64,000 nt of DNA from Pyronema omphalodes (GCA_024516155.1 JAJJXM010000055.1:310001-374000), one strand, 5' to 3'; shown: positions 35,687-49,300, counted from the stretch's first letter. Made by a program: numbers and translations. Notes: generated by a model from the sequence alone, not told the origin.

Positions 35687-38555
35687 TTAGTTGGCACCGG
35701 GACTTCCAGCTGTAATCGTAAAATGTGAGATCTGACTGTAGTAGCTGCTAACTGCAAGCTCAAGGATGTAGGTATCATTGAACACATTATGCCTGTGAAA
35801 TCACTTTTGTCAGCATTTCCATGCATTCCTAACCACTACTGACGAGAATAAGGCGGGAAAACCATACCCATCGAATCCGCCAATAATAAACAACCGAGAA
35901 TCATAAAGAACGGCGCAGTGGTATCCTCTACCGGAGGGTGGTTGCCCATAGACTTTTCGACGGTCCCATTGCATGGTTACTGTTCGCTTATTAGCCTTGA
36001 TCTTCCAAGTTTCTTGATTCCGCCTTCGCTTCATCCCGTCTTTGCCACTTCGCTTCGCCCCGTCCCTTGCCAAGTTTTGGTAGCCGATAAGTGTGCAACG
36101 TCGTCCCATCGGCCGCCGACTTGCTTGCTTGAACGCTGGTTGTCGCAAGCTTATTCCAACCATACCCGCTCTTCCTACCCCTCCATCCCTAAGAATGGAG
36201 AAAAGAAAAATACGTACCCAAATTCAATAACAACACCTCACTGCTATATTCCACACCGTCATGCCCTCCCACCACAAAAAGATAACTTCCAATAACCGTG
36301 GCTGAATGACTCAACCTCGAAAAGCTCTTCTTGATTTCCATACACCTCCACAAGGTCGTTTCCACATCAAAGACCCACACATCTTTAAAGCACTCATCTC
36401 CATCAGATCCTCCAAAGATGATCAAATTGCTTCCCACCATATTCGCGGTATGATAACCTCTTGCCTGGGGTTTAAGCTGACCCTGCTGGCCTCTTTCAGG
36501 GATTGTAGGGGTTAGACTAGCCGGTAAATTCCCAGGCTTTGGAGGTGGTGGAGAAGGAGCCGATATCATCTTCCAGCTCATTTTATTGGTATCTGCCACA
36601 TCGAGTCTCCAGACATCATTGAGCGCCCTTACTCCGTCACCACCCCCGAAAACGTAAATCCCATTTTTATAAAAGCAAGCAGTGTGAGCTCTTCTCTTGC
36701 ATGGAATCTCTCCGGTGATGACCGGCTTGGTATACCTTCCTGTACAAGTGTCGTATACATACACATCGTTGTAATAAGTTGGGCCATCTCCTCCGCCAAA
36801 AATGACAATCTTGTTTTTGACCGCTGTTGCAGTCATGGCTCGCAATGGCGGGGGCTTTTGGCCGGTAACTATAGGCCGACTCCAGCTCATGGAGTCGGCA
36901 TCAAACACATGTAGCTCGTTGAAACAGCTGGATAAATCACAGCCACCAAAGACGTAGATATTGGTAGCAACCAGAGTGCAAGTATGGGCTCTGAGTGGGG
37001 CATGGTCGAGGCCGTGGGTGGGAGCTTTGTACCAATACATTCCGCTTGAAGGAGCCGGATCGACCTTGGGGGCGTTTTCCGGGTCGGGCACAGGTGGTTC
37101 CGAAACTAAAGCGACGGTCTGGGAGTGACGGACTGAGGATTTAGTGGAGGCCGAAGAGGATTGCACGGGCTGATCTCTACCTGATGGAGTTGAGGATCGT
37201 GGGGGAGCAGATGTCCCGGAGGAGTTGCTGTCCGAACGAGAAACATTGTTTGATGCCGCACGGCTGGGAGACGCGGCGAGATGCGAGTTGGGCTGGGGGA
37301 GTATTATGCCGGGAGTGTGGGTGTGCCGCAAAATTTGGTTGGTCTTCATGGGAGAGGACGTGATCCCTCGGGAGATGGAACCGGTGGAGGATTGCGGGCG
37401 GGAGAGAGACGAAACGCTGCGGTCGACGGCGGAGGCGGGACGACGGTCGGAGGTAGTGTCGAGAGGTGGAGGTTGAGGACCGCGGCTGGCGCGCTTCGTA
37501 TGCGAGAGGGTTACAGTCTGGGGGAGGCCGACTCGTGAGCTTCCAGAGGTGGATTTGGTGCCTACTGAAGATGACGTAGATTCCTCGTCGGAAGACATAT
37601 CATAGCCGGCGGAATTAGAGCCTGACAATGCTGACTCTCGCTTTCCCCGAGGTGTTGGCTCATCGCCGTGTGGATTCTCCTCAAACTCTAACTCCTCAGC
37701 ACTTTCCAATACCGGCGTCTGCATAATCCTTCTAGAATCTGATATCTTTCTTGTTATTCCAACCATTCTCCGCATTCCTACATCAGCTGCTGCCTGCATA
37801 GCGGGGTCATAATCTCCCCCTGGTCCCTCCCAATACGCAGCTGGAAAATCCATACTCTGTTCATCGGCCTGTATATCCCTCATGTTTGCAATTGGCTGAC
37901 TTGAAACATGCCGCAAGTTGTCCACTGTCGGCGACTCCTGCCCCCCAGGCGTGCTCCCCCGACTTGGTATGCTAGCCAATGGAGCATTCCCATAGCCCCT
38001 GTCAACCACATTCGAATACGAATCCCGTCTAGACAAGCCCCGATAACTACTCGAACTGACAGAGCTACTGGTAGATGCAATTGTCGCCAGCGAGGCCGAG
38101 GAACTCATTGACGGCGGCGATTTCGAATACGATATAGAATTATTTGTAGCGTTCGACGAGGCTCTGCTTCTGGATTTGTGACTTTTGTCCGAGCTATCCT
38201 TATCCTTGTGCCTTGTTATCCCGGCGATATTCGGAGCAGTAGCACCCTGTGGTAGCGACGGACGTCTTCTGGTCCAACTGTCAGTGATGGAGTCTGAGAG
38301 ACGTTTTTTCATAGCGAGAGCGTTTGCAAAGGTTGACATTGGAGAGGTTAAAGGAGACGGAGAAGAAGCGGATAATGGAGAAGCTGCAGCATCACGACCG
38401 GGTCGCATCGTTTGAGGGTTGGTTGCGAGCTGCGGCAGTGCCAGCTTCCAGACGCTGCTGCTATGCTGCTGCTGCTGCTGATGCTGGGCTGAAGTGCCAC
38501 TCGATGGGAGATCCGGTCGTGGCGGTGGGGAGCCATCGTTCGCGGGCGCAACCAT
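35687..38555 (-). CDS. kelch-repeat protein with long disordered N-terminus, 3 exons, 851 aa
   Basis: Probable scaffold or adaptor; its partner is not evident. The closest named family I can suggest is the Ral2-type kelch proteins of fungi, but this is tentative. Exons are 38555-36218, 35979-35868 and 35792-35687; introns are 238 bp and 75 bp with correct phases. Residues 1-505 are low-complexity Ser/Thr/Pro-rich with a polyQ patch near the start. Residues 506 to about 830 carry six kelch blades, seen as IYVFGGCD, IVIFGGGDG, IYVFGGGDG, LIIFGGSDG, LFVVGGHDG and LFIIGGFDG, each followed by the usual Trp/Tyr-containing strand. The joined C-terminus reads GGFDGHNVFNDTYILELAVS and ends 22 residues later. 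The start at 38555 is chosen because the frame above it is leucine/histidine-rich, unlike the family. Intron 1 is unusually long and has an alternative in-frame acceptor. Confidence 0.9.
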
Positions 38556-39110
38556 GATAGGCAGATGCAATTGCCAACAATTCCGGGCAACGCAGCCAAC
38601 CTCAACGAGGGAACAGGATTGCTTAGCGGGGAGTGGGGCGGCGGTGGTGGTGGGCAGCGGTGGATGGGCAGCAGTGGGCAGCGGCGATAAATGGGCAGCA
38701 AACACGAACGTGAGCGGGCAGTAGTATAATACTGGAGGATGCGAGTATTTTGTGATGAGTGACAGTAGAGTGAATGGGAGTAGTAGTATATGAGAGTAGC
38801 AGTAGACGTATATGGGAGTAGCTGTGTTTGCGAGGGGATGGGTGATGAACAGCAGCAATGTCTCTGGACTGCCTCACTTCCGGAATGGTCTTTGCCTTCT
38901 TACTCGCAAGTGCATTTGGGAGGAGACAGGGGATGAGACAGCCAGCTATTGGAATAAGGTATGTGTGGTACTAGCTGGGTGATGATGAGCTGTGCGCGGC
39001 CATCCAAGAAGCCGGCGGAAGCAAGGCGGGAGTATATATTGGAGGGGGGGGAGCGCCAGGTGCCAGTTGGGGGAGATCCAGGAAACGAGGGATAGCTGGA
39101 TGATCTGAAT
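38556..39110. other. upstream region of the kelch gene
   Basis: GTGGGCAGCGG-rich patch (about 38635-38690) and AGTAGTA-like units (about 38770-38820). The frame of the kelch ORF is open through part of this region, but the sequence is not protein-like. Confidence 0.45.
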
Positions 39111-39116
39111 TGAGGG

Positions 39117-39405
39117 GGGAATATTTGGAAGAAGGGAATATTTAGAAGAGGGGAATATCAGAAGAAAGGGATATTAGAAGAAGGGGATATTAGAAGAAAG
39201 GGATATTAGAAGAAGGGGATATTAGAAGAGAAGGAATATTTGGAAGAAAAAAATAAGGAATGTTGGAATGTTGCTGGATGGAATAGCTTGGGGGGGATGG
39301 ATGGGGAGGGATATTCGGAGAAGAATATTGGTAGGAATATTGACAGGAATATTGACAAAAAATATTGACAGGAATATTGAAGAGTATTGTCAAGAATATT
39401 GGCGG
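39117..39405. repeat. GGGATATTAGAAGAAG and GGAATATTGACA minisatellites
   Basis: About eight copies of a 16-17 bp GGGATATTAGAAGAAG-like unit (39117-39250) and, after a G-rich spacer, about five 12-14 bp GGAATATTGACA units (about 39310-39400). Confidence 0.88.
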
Positions 39406-39564
39406 GAATGGAAAAACACTGCAAACACCGCCGGATATCTGAGGAATAAACTCAAAACTCAAACAGCCAAGGTTGAGGAGATTCATCTCAGGAGATGCAG
39501 ACGGGAGTGTAGGTAAGAGTAGGTGATGCGGACAGCAATAAACACAGCGGCGGCCAGCATACGG

Positions 39565-39765
39565 AACGCAGCAGCAGCAGCAGCAGCAGCATCAACCATT
39601 TCCCCCATCCAGACATCAGCATCTCCCCCATCATCATCATCCACCACCATCAGCAGCCCCAGCAGCAGCAGCAGCATCAAACAGCATTGGGCAATAGCAA
39701 ACAGTAGCAGCAGCAGCAGCAAGCAGCATCAAACAACATTGGGTAACAGCAAACACTAGCAGCAG
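39565..39765. repeat. interrupted (CAG)n array
   Basis: CAG runs at about 39569-39590, 39657-39676 and 39705-39727, with AAGCAGCATCAAACA copies between them. Alternative frames give Ala, Ser or Gln runs; no start, domain or splice signal supports a protein. Confidence 0.8.
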
Positions 39766-40056
39766 CAACAACAATAACATCAAACAACAAACACAAGAAT
39801 ACAAACACACCTAGAAGCTGCCGAGCTCTTTTTCTCATCGGCATCCCCAACAGTAGGCGAAGGTGAAGCAATTGAAGCAGCAGCAGAGAATCCACCCGCA
39901 GAAAGCATAAGCAAAGCAACAGCGTCGACTCGTCGTTGATGACCAGTCGTCGCTGGGCTCTGAGAGGACGACATATGGCCGTACCTGTTGTATGTATGTG
40001 TCTGTGTGTTTGTATCTGACGGTAGGGTATGTGTGCAGCGGGAATCAACTTCAGAG

Positions 40057-40183
40057 ATGTCGCGCACGTCCAAGAATGCTTCGAGCGGAAGGGGGTAGTT
40101 CAAAAAGTGTTGCGCGCGTCCAAGAAATCTTCGAGCGGAAGGGGCAGTTCAAAGTGTCGCGCGCGTCCAAAAACTGCGTCGGG
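40057..40183. repeat. 47-50 bp direct repeat upstream of the kelch gene
   Basis: Two full copies and one partial copy of a G/C-rich unit beginning GTCGCGCRCGTCCAAGAA and containing TTCGAGCGGAAGGGG and AGTTCAAA. Period is 50 then 47 bp. It lies about 1.5 kb upstream of the kelch start codon. Confidence 0.85.
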
Positions 40184-40317
40184 AAGCGGCGGGGGGTGAC
40201 CTCACGTTTCGCGAAAGGGCTGGTAGTAGCGAGTGAGCTTCTCGACTGGAAGTATAGTATCTGTGCTCGTAAGTGCGAATCAGACTGGGTGAAGAATTGT
40301 AAGCGGCTTGGGTGGAT

Positions 40318-40372
40318 TGTCGTGGTTGTGGATTGTGGTGGTGGTGGTTGTGGTGGTTGTGGTGGTGTTTGT
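40318..40372. repeat. GTGGTT/GTGGTG tract
   Basis: Imperfect GTG-rich repeat. From 40373 to about 42330 I see only unique sequence with no supported gene; the frames at 40793-41023 and 41804-42055 lack recognisable features. Confidence 0.7.
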
Positions 40373-42344
40373 GCTGGCTGGCTGATTCAACTTTCGTCGC
40401 TGCTGGAGATGTCTGTCTTTCTGTCTGTCTTTCTGTTACGTTCGAGGGGAGCTTTCTTTCGCGCGAGCGAGGCAACAACGATCTGAGCCGCAGAGCTGTT
40501 GGCGGGTGAGGCGACGAAGAAGAGCGTGAGTGATCGCAGCAAGGCGAGCAAAGCGAAAGCCCAGCGCAAAAAGAAGCAACACCATCAACACAACAAGCAA
40601 TAAGCAACAAGACTATTATGGTCTGAATTGGCACTCTTAATTTCCACTACTCTATTTAATTATGATTTCAATTCCATTCCATCACCATTTATCGTCCTGA
40701 TGAGCCCTGATATGTTGGTTATTTCTCAATTATTTTGACGTCTTTGTTGTGGTGTCTGACGTGGGGCAAGAAGATAATAAAAAGCCCGTGACATGTTCAC
40801 ATTGACAACCGTCAAGACTGACAAAAAAGCGTCCCACAAAAACCTATCCGATCTTCAGGATGAATTTAATTATCCGCCATTGTCGGGTTCGCCGAAAAAA
40901 ATGTTCTGTTGCTCCCTTTGCCTGGGTTACGAAACCTCTTTCTTACACCCTGTTCCTCACAAGGTCCGCAAGGTCCTCCAGATCTCCGCACTCACTCATG
41001 GAGCCCAAGGACCCGGTGTCTAAACTCCAACATTTTCGACATACATAAGTACCTACCTACCTCTCTCCACGCTTACATTGCTGCACGATGACACATTTAC
41101 GTATGTTGCATTCGGGGGATGATTTATGCAAGGAGCAGCTCATCGATCAAGCAAATAGGGGTTCCAGTGGCAAGATGCGATGCGGTGATGCGGTAATGCG
41201 GTGGAGGCGGAGGTGATTAATGTAACGGCTGACGTACGATTGTGATTGTGATTGATGCAAAACAGCATTGATGATTCAATTGATCCCAAACACCAACGGC
41301 TAACGTTACGTTTCCATCTAGCGTTTCTACAGCTTCTTCTCTGCGTCCTGAGCGTTGGTCTGGCGTTCATAGTGGGGATGCATACGAGAGCTACAAGGCT
41401 AGAGCAGAGGCTCAAACTTCAGCGTGGGTACGTAGGTTTGAGGTCTGTGCTTTGCTTTGCGTTGCTTTGCTTTGCGGCCCAAGGATAAGGAGGTGTAGGA
41501 ACAGAGGAAGCTTAACGGGTATTTACAGCGAAACAACAAAAAGGTGATCAGCATGAAATTACACTTGGTATGTATTTACACGACTGTAAACAACTTTCCG
41601 TCGGGAGGGAGGAGGGAGGGTATTATAGATATACAGACCATCACATTTACCTGACACCTCTCAATCATTGAGACAGATATCATTGGACAATTAGATATCT
41701 CATTGATACGTATCTAGACTATCCATCAACCTACAGTAGTTTCTACGTACGCACATAGTTTCCAGTTCTAGTTCCCTTCGATACCAATCCCATTTCGCGC
41801 TTAGTGCTAAAGCAAGGCCATGGTGACAGGTATTGTTCACCCGTCATGTCCGTCAAGTCCGTCTTATGTATGTGTAAACTTCATCACATACAGATACAGC
41901 TCCCCAAAGCCTCCCTAACCGCCACATCTTCAACATCCATTGCCACCGACCAACCCGAACCAGAACCCACGCATCTGTGGCAAACAGACCCAGAAGTGAC
42001 ATGTCGTTTCCTGTTGAAGCATGTAGCGAGATGTATACCCCCCGTTTCAGCATAAGACAACTCAGAGCTCGGAGCTCATCGTTCAGCTCTAAACCTCTAA
42101 CTACTAGTTATCTTTTGCTGGAGTACATACATAAGTTGCGTTGGAAATATGACGTGATATACATCATGTGATAAACACCTGCTCTCATAACCCCCTTCGG
42201 ACTCGGTACTGTACCTGAAGCCTATAATCCATAACCCATCACATCGTAGACAAGTCCTATTACCTAACACCAGGTTCGACTCCGACAGCAAGATTCCACG
42301 CCCCCTTCTAGAATAGTCCAGGTGAAAAAAATATGTACATAGTG

Positions 42345-42470
42345 GTATTTAAGCCAGCCAGCCAGACAGCCAGACAGCCAGCCAGCCATGATATAATAAG
42401 CTATAAGCTATAAGCTATAAGAAGGCATAACGGTATAACGGTATACAGTAACGGTATAACCTACATAACC
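42345..42470. repeat. AGCCAGCC, ATAAGCT and CGGTATAA repeats
   Basis: AGCCAGCC/AGACAGCC units, three ATAAGCT heptamers and three to four ACGGTATA units in succession. Up to 43250 the rest is A/T-rich with a GATGATGAC array at 43147-43179; no gene seen. Confidence 0.8.
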
Positions 42471-43256
42471 CAGCTAACCTACATAAACTAGCTAACCATG
42501 TGCAAAAAAGTATCCATCCATACAACACCATAAGGCGAAACAGAGCATAAAAATTCCGACGCCGATGACCACAACCACCACTACCACCAGACAAAGAACA
42601 ATGGTAATTCCTGCAATTCGCATTCGTTTTTTATACCCGGTGTATATCCGTCTAATCCAAGCTATATGAAGTTTTTCTTAGGGCTTTATATATGCATGTA
42701 TGTATATCTTATATATCAAAATAAAACCGTACGATATCAGCTCAAATTTATAGTTACTTATGTATGAAGAATTAATATCCATTAATTCTTCACTGTATCC
42801 TGAAAGAAAGGAAAAAATCTCTCCACATTCTCGAGGTGGTATGTAGCTAGCTTTCGATTGATATGTGAATTTTGAATCGTTGGCAGTTGTTTTTTTTGTT
42901 ACTCGGGACAAAAATGATATTTTTTTTCTCGGAATGTTCTAGATTTATCTTAGAATCCATCATCTCACCATCAGGAGGAGGTTATGTCTTTCTGCTTTTT
43001 GTTTGCTTCCCTTGGTAAATACTACTACAACTTGAGACCTCAAATGGAAAAGATAAAGGAACGGGGAAGTTCGAGGTGTAGAGTATTATTACATAGTATT
43101 ATCGTTTCCATATCTATCTAACTATATACCCCAATTGTAACTGAGTATGATGACGATGATGATGACGATGATGATGACGTATGTACACATATGAAAAAAA
43201 ACATCCACCAGCAAGCAAACAAAAAAAACATTTGCTTCACCACGACAGCAAAAAGA

Positions 43257-43344
43257 TGATCACTGCAGGGGTCGAACCTGCGACCTTGGCGTTATCAAGG
43301 GAGTCTTATTAGCACCACGCTCTAACCAACTGAGCTAAGCGACC
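43257..43344 (-). tRNA. tRNA-Ile(AAU) with 14-nt intron, copy 1
   Basis: The minus strand reads GGTCGCTTAGCTCAGTTGG at the 5' end, a CTAATAA anticodon loop (anticodon AAU) on a TGGTG/CGCCA stem, a T-arm GCAGGTTCGACCCCTGC and 3' acceptor strand AGTGATC with discriminator A. An intron AGACTCCCTTGATA follows position 37. Two acceptor pairs (2-71 and 5-68) are G-U wobbles. A T5 Pol III terminator lies at 43250-43254. The gene differs from the copy at 49590-49677 by one intron base. Confidence 0.94.
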
Positions 43345-46300
43345 TGATGTTTGGTGTTTCGGTTTAGCATTTATGAATGCTTTAACTATTTATTATCCTA
43401 TCTCTCAACTGAGATCTCGTATTGACAACTACATATTACGAACAAATAAACAAACCTCCAGTCCGTAGTCCAGCAGTGGGTTTGAATAAGAAGCAGTGAA
43501 AGTGGACCAGACATACACAGAATTTCACAACTCCAAGGTCGTTACTATACATACAAAGAAAGTGGGTATGTAATATGTATGTAAAGAAGGTCCGGGATCA
43601 AGGGTCCAAGGTCCCCAATACACCTCCACACTGCCGTGTTCCGAACACTAGTTCGTAGCTATGGTGTACTTTACCTGACGTTCGAACTCTGCCCGGCGCA
43701 CAGCGGGCAGGACAGGGTTGACGAATTGATTTAATCGGCGTTGTGCGAAGTGGGGATACATAATGAGAATGTCGGACAAGATGGGAAGTAAGTCACGAGG
43801 ACGGGGTTTTGACATATGTACGGCTATGGAAGAAATGGGATGAACTGTGATGTTTGGTTTGGGAATTGGGGATTTGGGTCGGGGGTTTTCTTTTCAGGGC
43901 GATGCGGAGGGGAAATCGGTTGGTTTGTTTGTTTTGATCGGTTGTTGTGATTGTTGATAATAACGAATCATGATTTGAAGTGGGGAATGTATTCTACTGA
44001 AATGATTATCATAAATGTATTCCGAGGTGAAGGAAAGAAAAAAAAATTGATACTCTTACATTTCCGATGATTCACATATACCGAATGTATTGTGCAATAC
44101 TGATATCTAATCACCGAACCATGTATCAGTCCAAGCTTCAACTTCGGGGAAATGCGAAAGAAAAAGTGGGTCGTGTATTTTTAAGAAAAAAAAAAAAACC
44201 CCCTCCCCATCGGAATTTCTGGAAATGTATCATTATACCCGAATTCAGGGATTGGGGACTCGGATGAAACTGATAATCAGAAAGCTAGAGTTCTTAGCAT
44301 GTAGTGATCAGATACTGAAATGTCAATATCGGCGAATTAAAAGTGGTGTTGATCCCCCACTCCCGTGAAAAATGTCAACCGGGAACCATGATATGGTACA
44401 CTAGTCGATTCCGATGTACTTTTGGAGAAGGTCAATAACTTATAGACTTCTAGAAATGTCTGACATTGGTGATCACTATGTGAATGAGCATGTACTCTAA
44501 TATCAGGTTCCACGAATGAAAATTTCCAATTATTCCCCACTTCCATGCGGGTATAAATCAGTGAACCATACAATATCGTTTTCCTTGGAAGTGGGTCATT
44601 AGGAACCAAATGCTTACATTTTTTACTTCCCAACGTTGAGAAAATGTGATTCCGTCAATCACGCTATCGAAGTGTAGTTGATCTTACACAAATACCCACC
44701 AAATGAAAACACATATGTCGTGTATAAACCAATGACCGGACTAATACCACAGTACATGCCTTTGTAAGAAATGTCTAATAAACGGATCAGGTAATAAACC
44801 ATGGTAATCAGATTAACGATCATCAAACGGAAAACATCCGAGATTCATCCGCAATACAAATATCAGCAAACATGTGTTCATTTACTGATATCGAGTTTCG
44901 AATATTAACTACCCGTCGCTTGAATGGACCCCACTCAGAGCTTCTTGGTACCATGGTAAAATCCCGCACTCGGGCCGTTCCTTTTCCCCACTTATAACTG
45001 AGGCCCGAGAATCAGGTACTCGGAAACCTGAAGGTCCTGCTACGGATCCAGGACTCGGTAGAGTTCCCTTAAGTTTGAATGAACCCAAAAGAAGTGGAGG
45101 GTGAAGACAATTGGTAGATCTGATGGAGCAACGAACACAACAAGAGGATTACAATTTATATACCACGGGTGGTTTTCCATGTCCACTGAGTGCAGCGCCT
45201 TAGGCGCACTTCAACACTTTGTAGTCGGTGATTATCATCGGAGCTTTCATTCGGGATTTTTTGATGTTATTAAATCCCCGATCCGTGATTCTTCCATTCC
45301 TTTCCATTTCATGTCACCGTATGTATCCTTCCGATAGTATACACTGGATCAGAGAACGCAACTACCGGTTTAATCCACGGCACTGGGAAACACTTTTCAG
45401 GTGCTTTGTTAGACTTGAGCTAGGGTTTGTTTCACATAAAAAACTAATTGAACTGAAACCTTCCTGATGAGGTTCGAAAAGTCTTGGATTGTAAGATTAC
45501 TGTTAATCTTGAAAAAAAGAAACGGCTAAGAAAAAGTCATGTTGGACATGCGGCCACCTTTAATATAAAATTCCGGTTATCGGATACCCACATTGATTGA
45601 CTGTATGTAGCACCTGTGGTATCCTCAGTCTCACATGTAATTGAGAAGTACTGTCACAGAAGCACAGCATTAACTTAACTTTGATTAGATTGCTGGAAAC
45701 CCCATAATTTCGAATAGATTCTTTGGTCTTGATCTGAACAAGGCTGCATTATCTGTTACTAAAGCTTGCTTCTCTTAATCATGATCCCCGATTCCTCGGC
45801 CTGCCAATTCAAATTGTATAAAGTCGCCAAGTAAAGTAATCCAAAGATTCATTCGGAATCTTCCCAATTGCCGAATTCCAGATTTCTCGCACAGTTGTGT
45901 TCGTAACCCGGGTTACCGAATGTATACTACCGGCGGTTGATAGGGCAATGGAACAGCCGCCAGTAGCACGTGCTAACAGCTTAATATGTTTCAGTTTGAC
46001 AATCCGAAGTGCTTGGAAAATAGTTTATGGATGTTATTTGTATGAGGTTGAGACATGAGTCAGTCACTGATGGATAAGATATCGATGCGGGGTTCAAAGA
46101 TCTGTTTATCAAACGTTAGCGGTTCTTTCGAGCTGTTGAATGCTAATCAAACCAGGTCTAACTATACTCTTACAAGATATTGAACCAGACAGAGCAAGTT
46201 GCGACTATTTGTGGTAATATGAACGGATTACAACTAACAAACTTATATTGTTGGAGTTGAATTAATCTATATGTATAGCTTAGACTCTAGAATCGATCTC

Positions 46301-49300
46301 CTGAAACTTCGATCATCGAAGGCTGAAATCCAAAACATGGATTGCAAAGTATTATTTAAAATTGAGCCGCAGAATCGTCAATATATATCCATAGCGCGCA
46401 GGAGCATTTTAGGCCAGGCGAATTCTTTGCCCCCTCGTACCCGGATACCCTCCATTCCGAGCACCGCTCCCCGAAGCCCGAATCCCGACGTCGAGCACCG
46501 TATTTTATAAACTTGTTTCACGAAATGTAATTTTTTTCCCAAAATATCTACGATGCGTATTGAATTCATTAACGACGTGTACTGATAGATTACTCCCGGC
46601 AAGCATAAAGTGCTTGTCCCTGAATGTGAAAAGAAAAACGTGCCAAATCTCTTTGAATGGATTGGTTACCAAGATAAAAGCCATTATCTATTCAAGTCCA
46701 CTCGTTAATCTAATGCTTTTATCCATAGTGTACCCGTTATTATAATTTCATGTTCTTTTCCCGGCCCGGCTCTAAGCGTAGGCCATGGAGGGATTCGAAG
46801 TTCGGATTTCGGAGAAATGCCATGTGTCTACCATGGAATATCCGGAAATATATGAAGCTTCACTCGGTTTTGGTGTCCACTCCGAATACCGTGCTGTATT
46901 TCGGGTATTTATTCCAAAGTCAATAATTATATGCTGGATAACTGTAGCTCCGTTGTTATTCAATGCAGTTTCCGTGCACTGGGTTTGAAATTCGGGTAGC
47001 GTTCTTGCTGATTTCGACGGGAATCTCATGTGAATCTGATGCCGTTGAGGTTCATCCCCAATGGTAATCCGATGCTGAATCTTATTTTGTGAGCCTTCAT
47101 AAATCTTCCATCATCCCTCGAAATTCTCGAAATTTCAATGGGATGAAATATATCCGTTTGGTTCAGGCCCGCGTTGGAGTAGAGTTAAACTGCATATGCC
47201 TTTGATGCAGGAACGCTCTGATGCAGCCCGTTCTGAATCAGTATGTACCTCTTTCATACCTGTATTCTAAATTCTCTCTATTGAGAGCGGATAGCTGTGC
47301 CTCCACATTCCGGGAAATTCTCAAGCTTGAAATATCGAAGGCGCGGACTCATCCTTTTATCTATGTAGGCCTGAAGTTTATATCCTTCTTTCTCTTCTCC
47401 GCTCTTCACGCCGCTAAAAAACTATTATCCCCTATGTCCTTCATAAAGCCCCGAACTCAATGCCTAACTCCGTCATATTCTCCGTATTTCCATTCTCCGA
47501 GTCTAATTGCGGCGGAAATATCTGTATGGAGTCGGATTTATCAGCTTGTCCGTTGATTTGAACGAGGAGTTTATCTGAATTTCTCCATCTCCGTTCATTG
47601 ATCCGACGGAGAAGATGATATCTCCTATTTCCTTTCCGAATATTCTGGATTTAAGTACTTAGCTCCGTCATATCCTCCATTTCATGGCCACTTCTCCGAG
47701 CATGAATGGAGCGGAGATGTCAATATAGCCTCGGAGTTCACACCTTTAGGTACTTGTATGTCTTAATCCGAGTCCGTGATCCGCAAGAAAGAGTAGTTCG
47801 GAGTAGTTCGGAGAGGCCTTTCATAACCTTCCCCGATGGAGATATTGGAATAAGCTAGATGAACCAGGTAACTTCATATCGGGGAATCCGCTCATAATTC
47901 ATCGGAGCGGAGATTGTGAATTGAACTGTATTGGCTCAGAGCTTGGATTTTGGCTAGTGGACTTAAGAAGTCTCATTTCCTGCTCCAAATCTGTATCTCG
48001 CCTAGGCAAAGAAGTCAAGAAGGATTCTGGGGGACGGGTAAAGCAGTATCCGTTGGATAAACTCGGCGTTTGTCGCTTAGTGTGGATAAAAGACCAATTC
48101 AGGATAACAAGAGCCTATTGATTATCCTAAGCAAGTCTACTCTGTGTCTCGGTAAATAGTTGGGACGAAGTTTGGAAAGTCCGTTCATCATTCTTTGAAA
48201 GCGTAGATGTTGAGCTGCATCAATTCGGAATTTAGGCCTTCAGAAGTAGACTTTGGCTGTTTCACGTATTTTGTCCCCGAGTCTATATTCAACCTCACCC
48301 AAGACTCAAAGCAGAGTTATTAAAGATATGATGAAGGCATGGCTAGAATTTCATTTGATAGGAAATGGCCCATCAAATGGCCTTGAAGAGTATACAAGCC
48401 TCGAGGTGCTCAATGTTATGGTTAACCGGAATGAATTGTGCCGTCTTGGTATTTTATTATGACTTTCGTTCGATGGGGATCTTCCCGGCATGGAGACGGG
48501 GAATCAGGAGGGGAAAATTATCGGTTATTCGCTACTACGGAATAGGTATTCAAATTTCAACTGTGGTTCTGGTCTCCGGATACGAGGTCAGAATTTACCT
48601 CTCCAAAGTGACATTTTCCGGAGCTTAGTGGAATCTTTGACGGACCCATTGTGTATCTAATGTCTAATCCAATTCCTCTCTTCGGTATTTTCCTTGGGCT
48701 GATAAGGCTTGCTTTGATGGAGATCTGGAGCAAGTAATTGTCTAATCATCAACCTCAAGAGACGTTCTAGGCTTGTAGATTCATTCAACGGCAGGTAGCG
48801 AGCACAGACCAAAAACTGAAAATTTTAATGCCGAATCCTATTTCTGGGACAGAGTCCGGTGTTTGATATTCCAGTATCGGCTCACCTTGATGGCTGAATT
48901 ACGGGCTCGGATTTTAGGTAGGGGTTACATACATATGCGTCTCCGAAGCCACTATTGAGCTCGCCGAACATGAGAATTAGTCCGAGCTATCAACCATCTG
49001 AAGCTGAGACAGCTATGTAGCTAACCTAGCAAATCGGCCCGTCCAACTAATCTTGGATCCCGAGAATCTAGAGCGGGAGATTATCTAAACATCTAACCAT
49101 ACGACAACCTGAATCCTGAAGTTCCCCAGTCTCAAACAAAGGCTGAGCCTGGTGACGAATCTCGCTTCTTCGAAAGCCAACCGGTGTTTTGAATTCAGTC
49201 TCAACTTCCAGTGAGTCGAACTTGAGAGCTATATGTGTCTCCGGAGCCACTCATTACTTCGTGGATGGCCATCGAATTAAAGTTAAGACAGTCGATTCAT

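Noticed and set aside
38556..38858. Upstream extension of the kelch ORF by 101 codons
   Set aside because: The extension is Leu/His/Tyr-rich repeat-like sequence; the ATG at 38555 has A at -3 and starts the plausible protein.
39523..39759. Ala/Ser-rich 78-codon ORF
   Set aside because: Created by interrupted CAG repeats; alternative frames are equally open.
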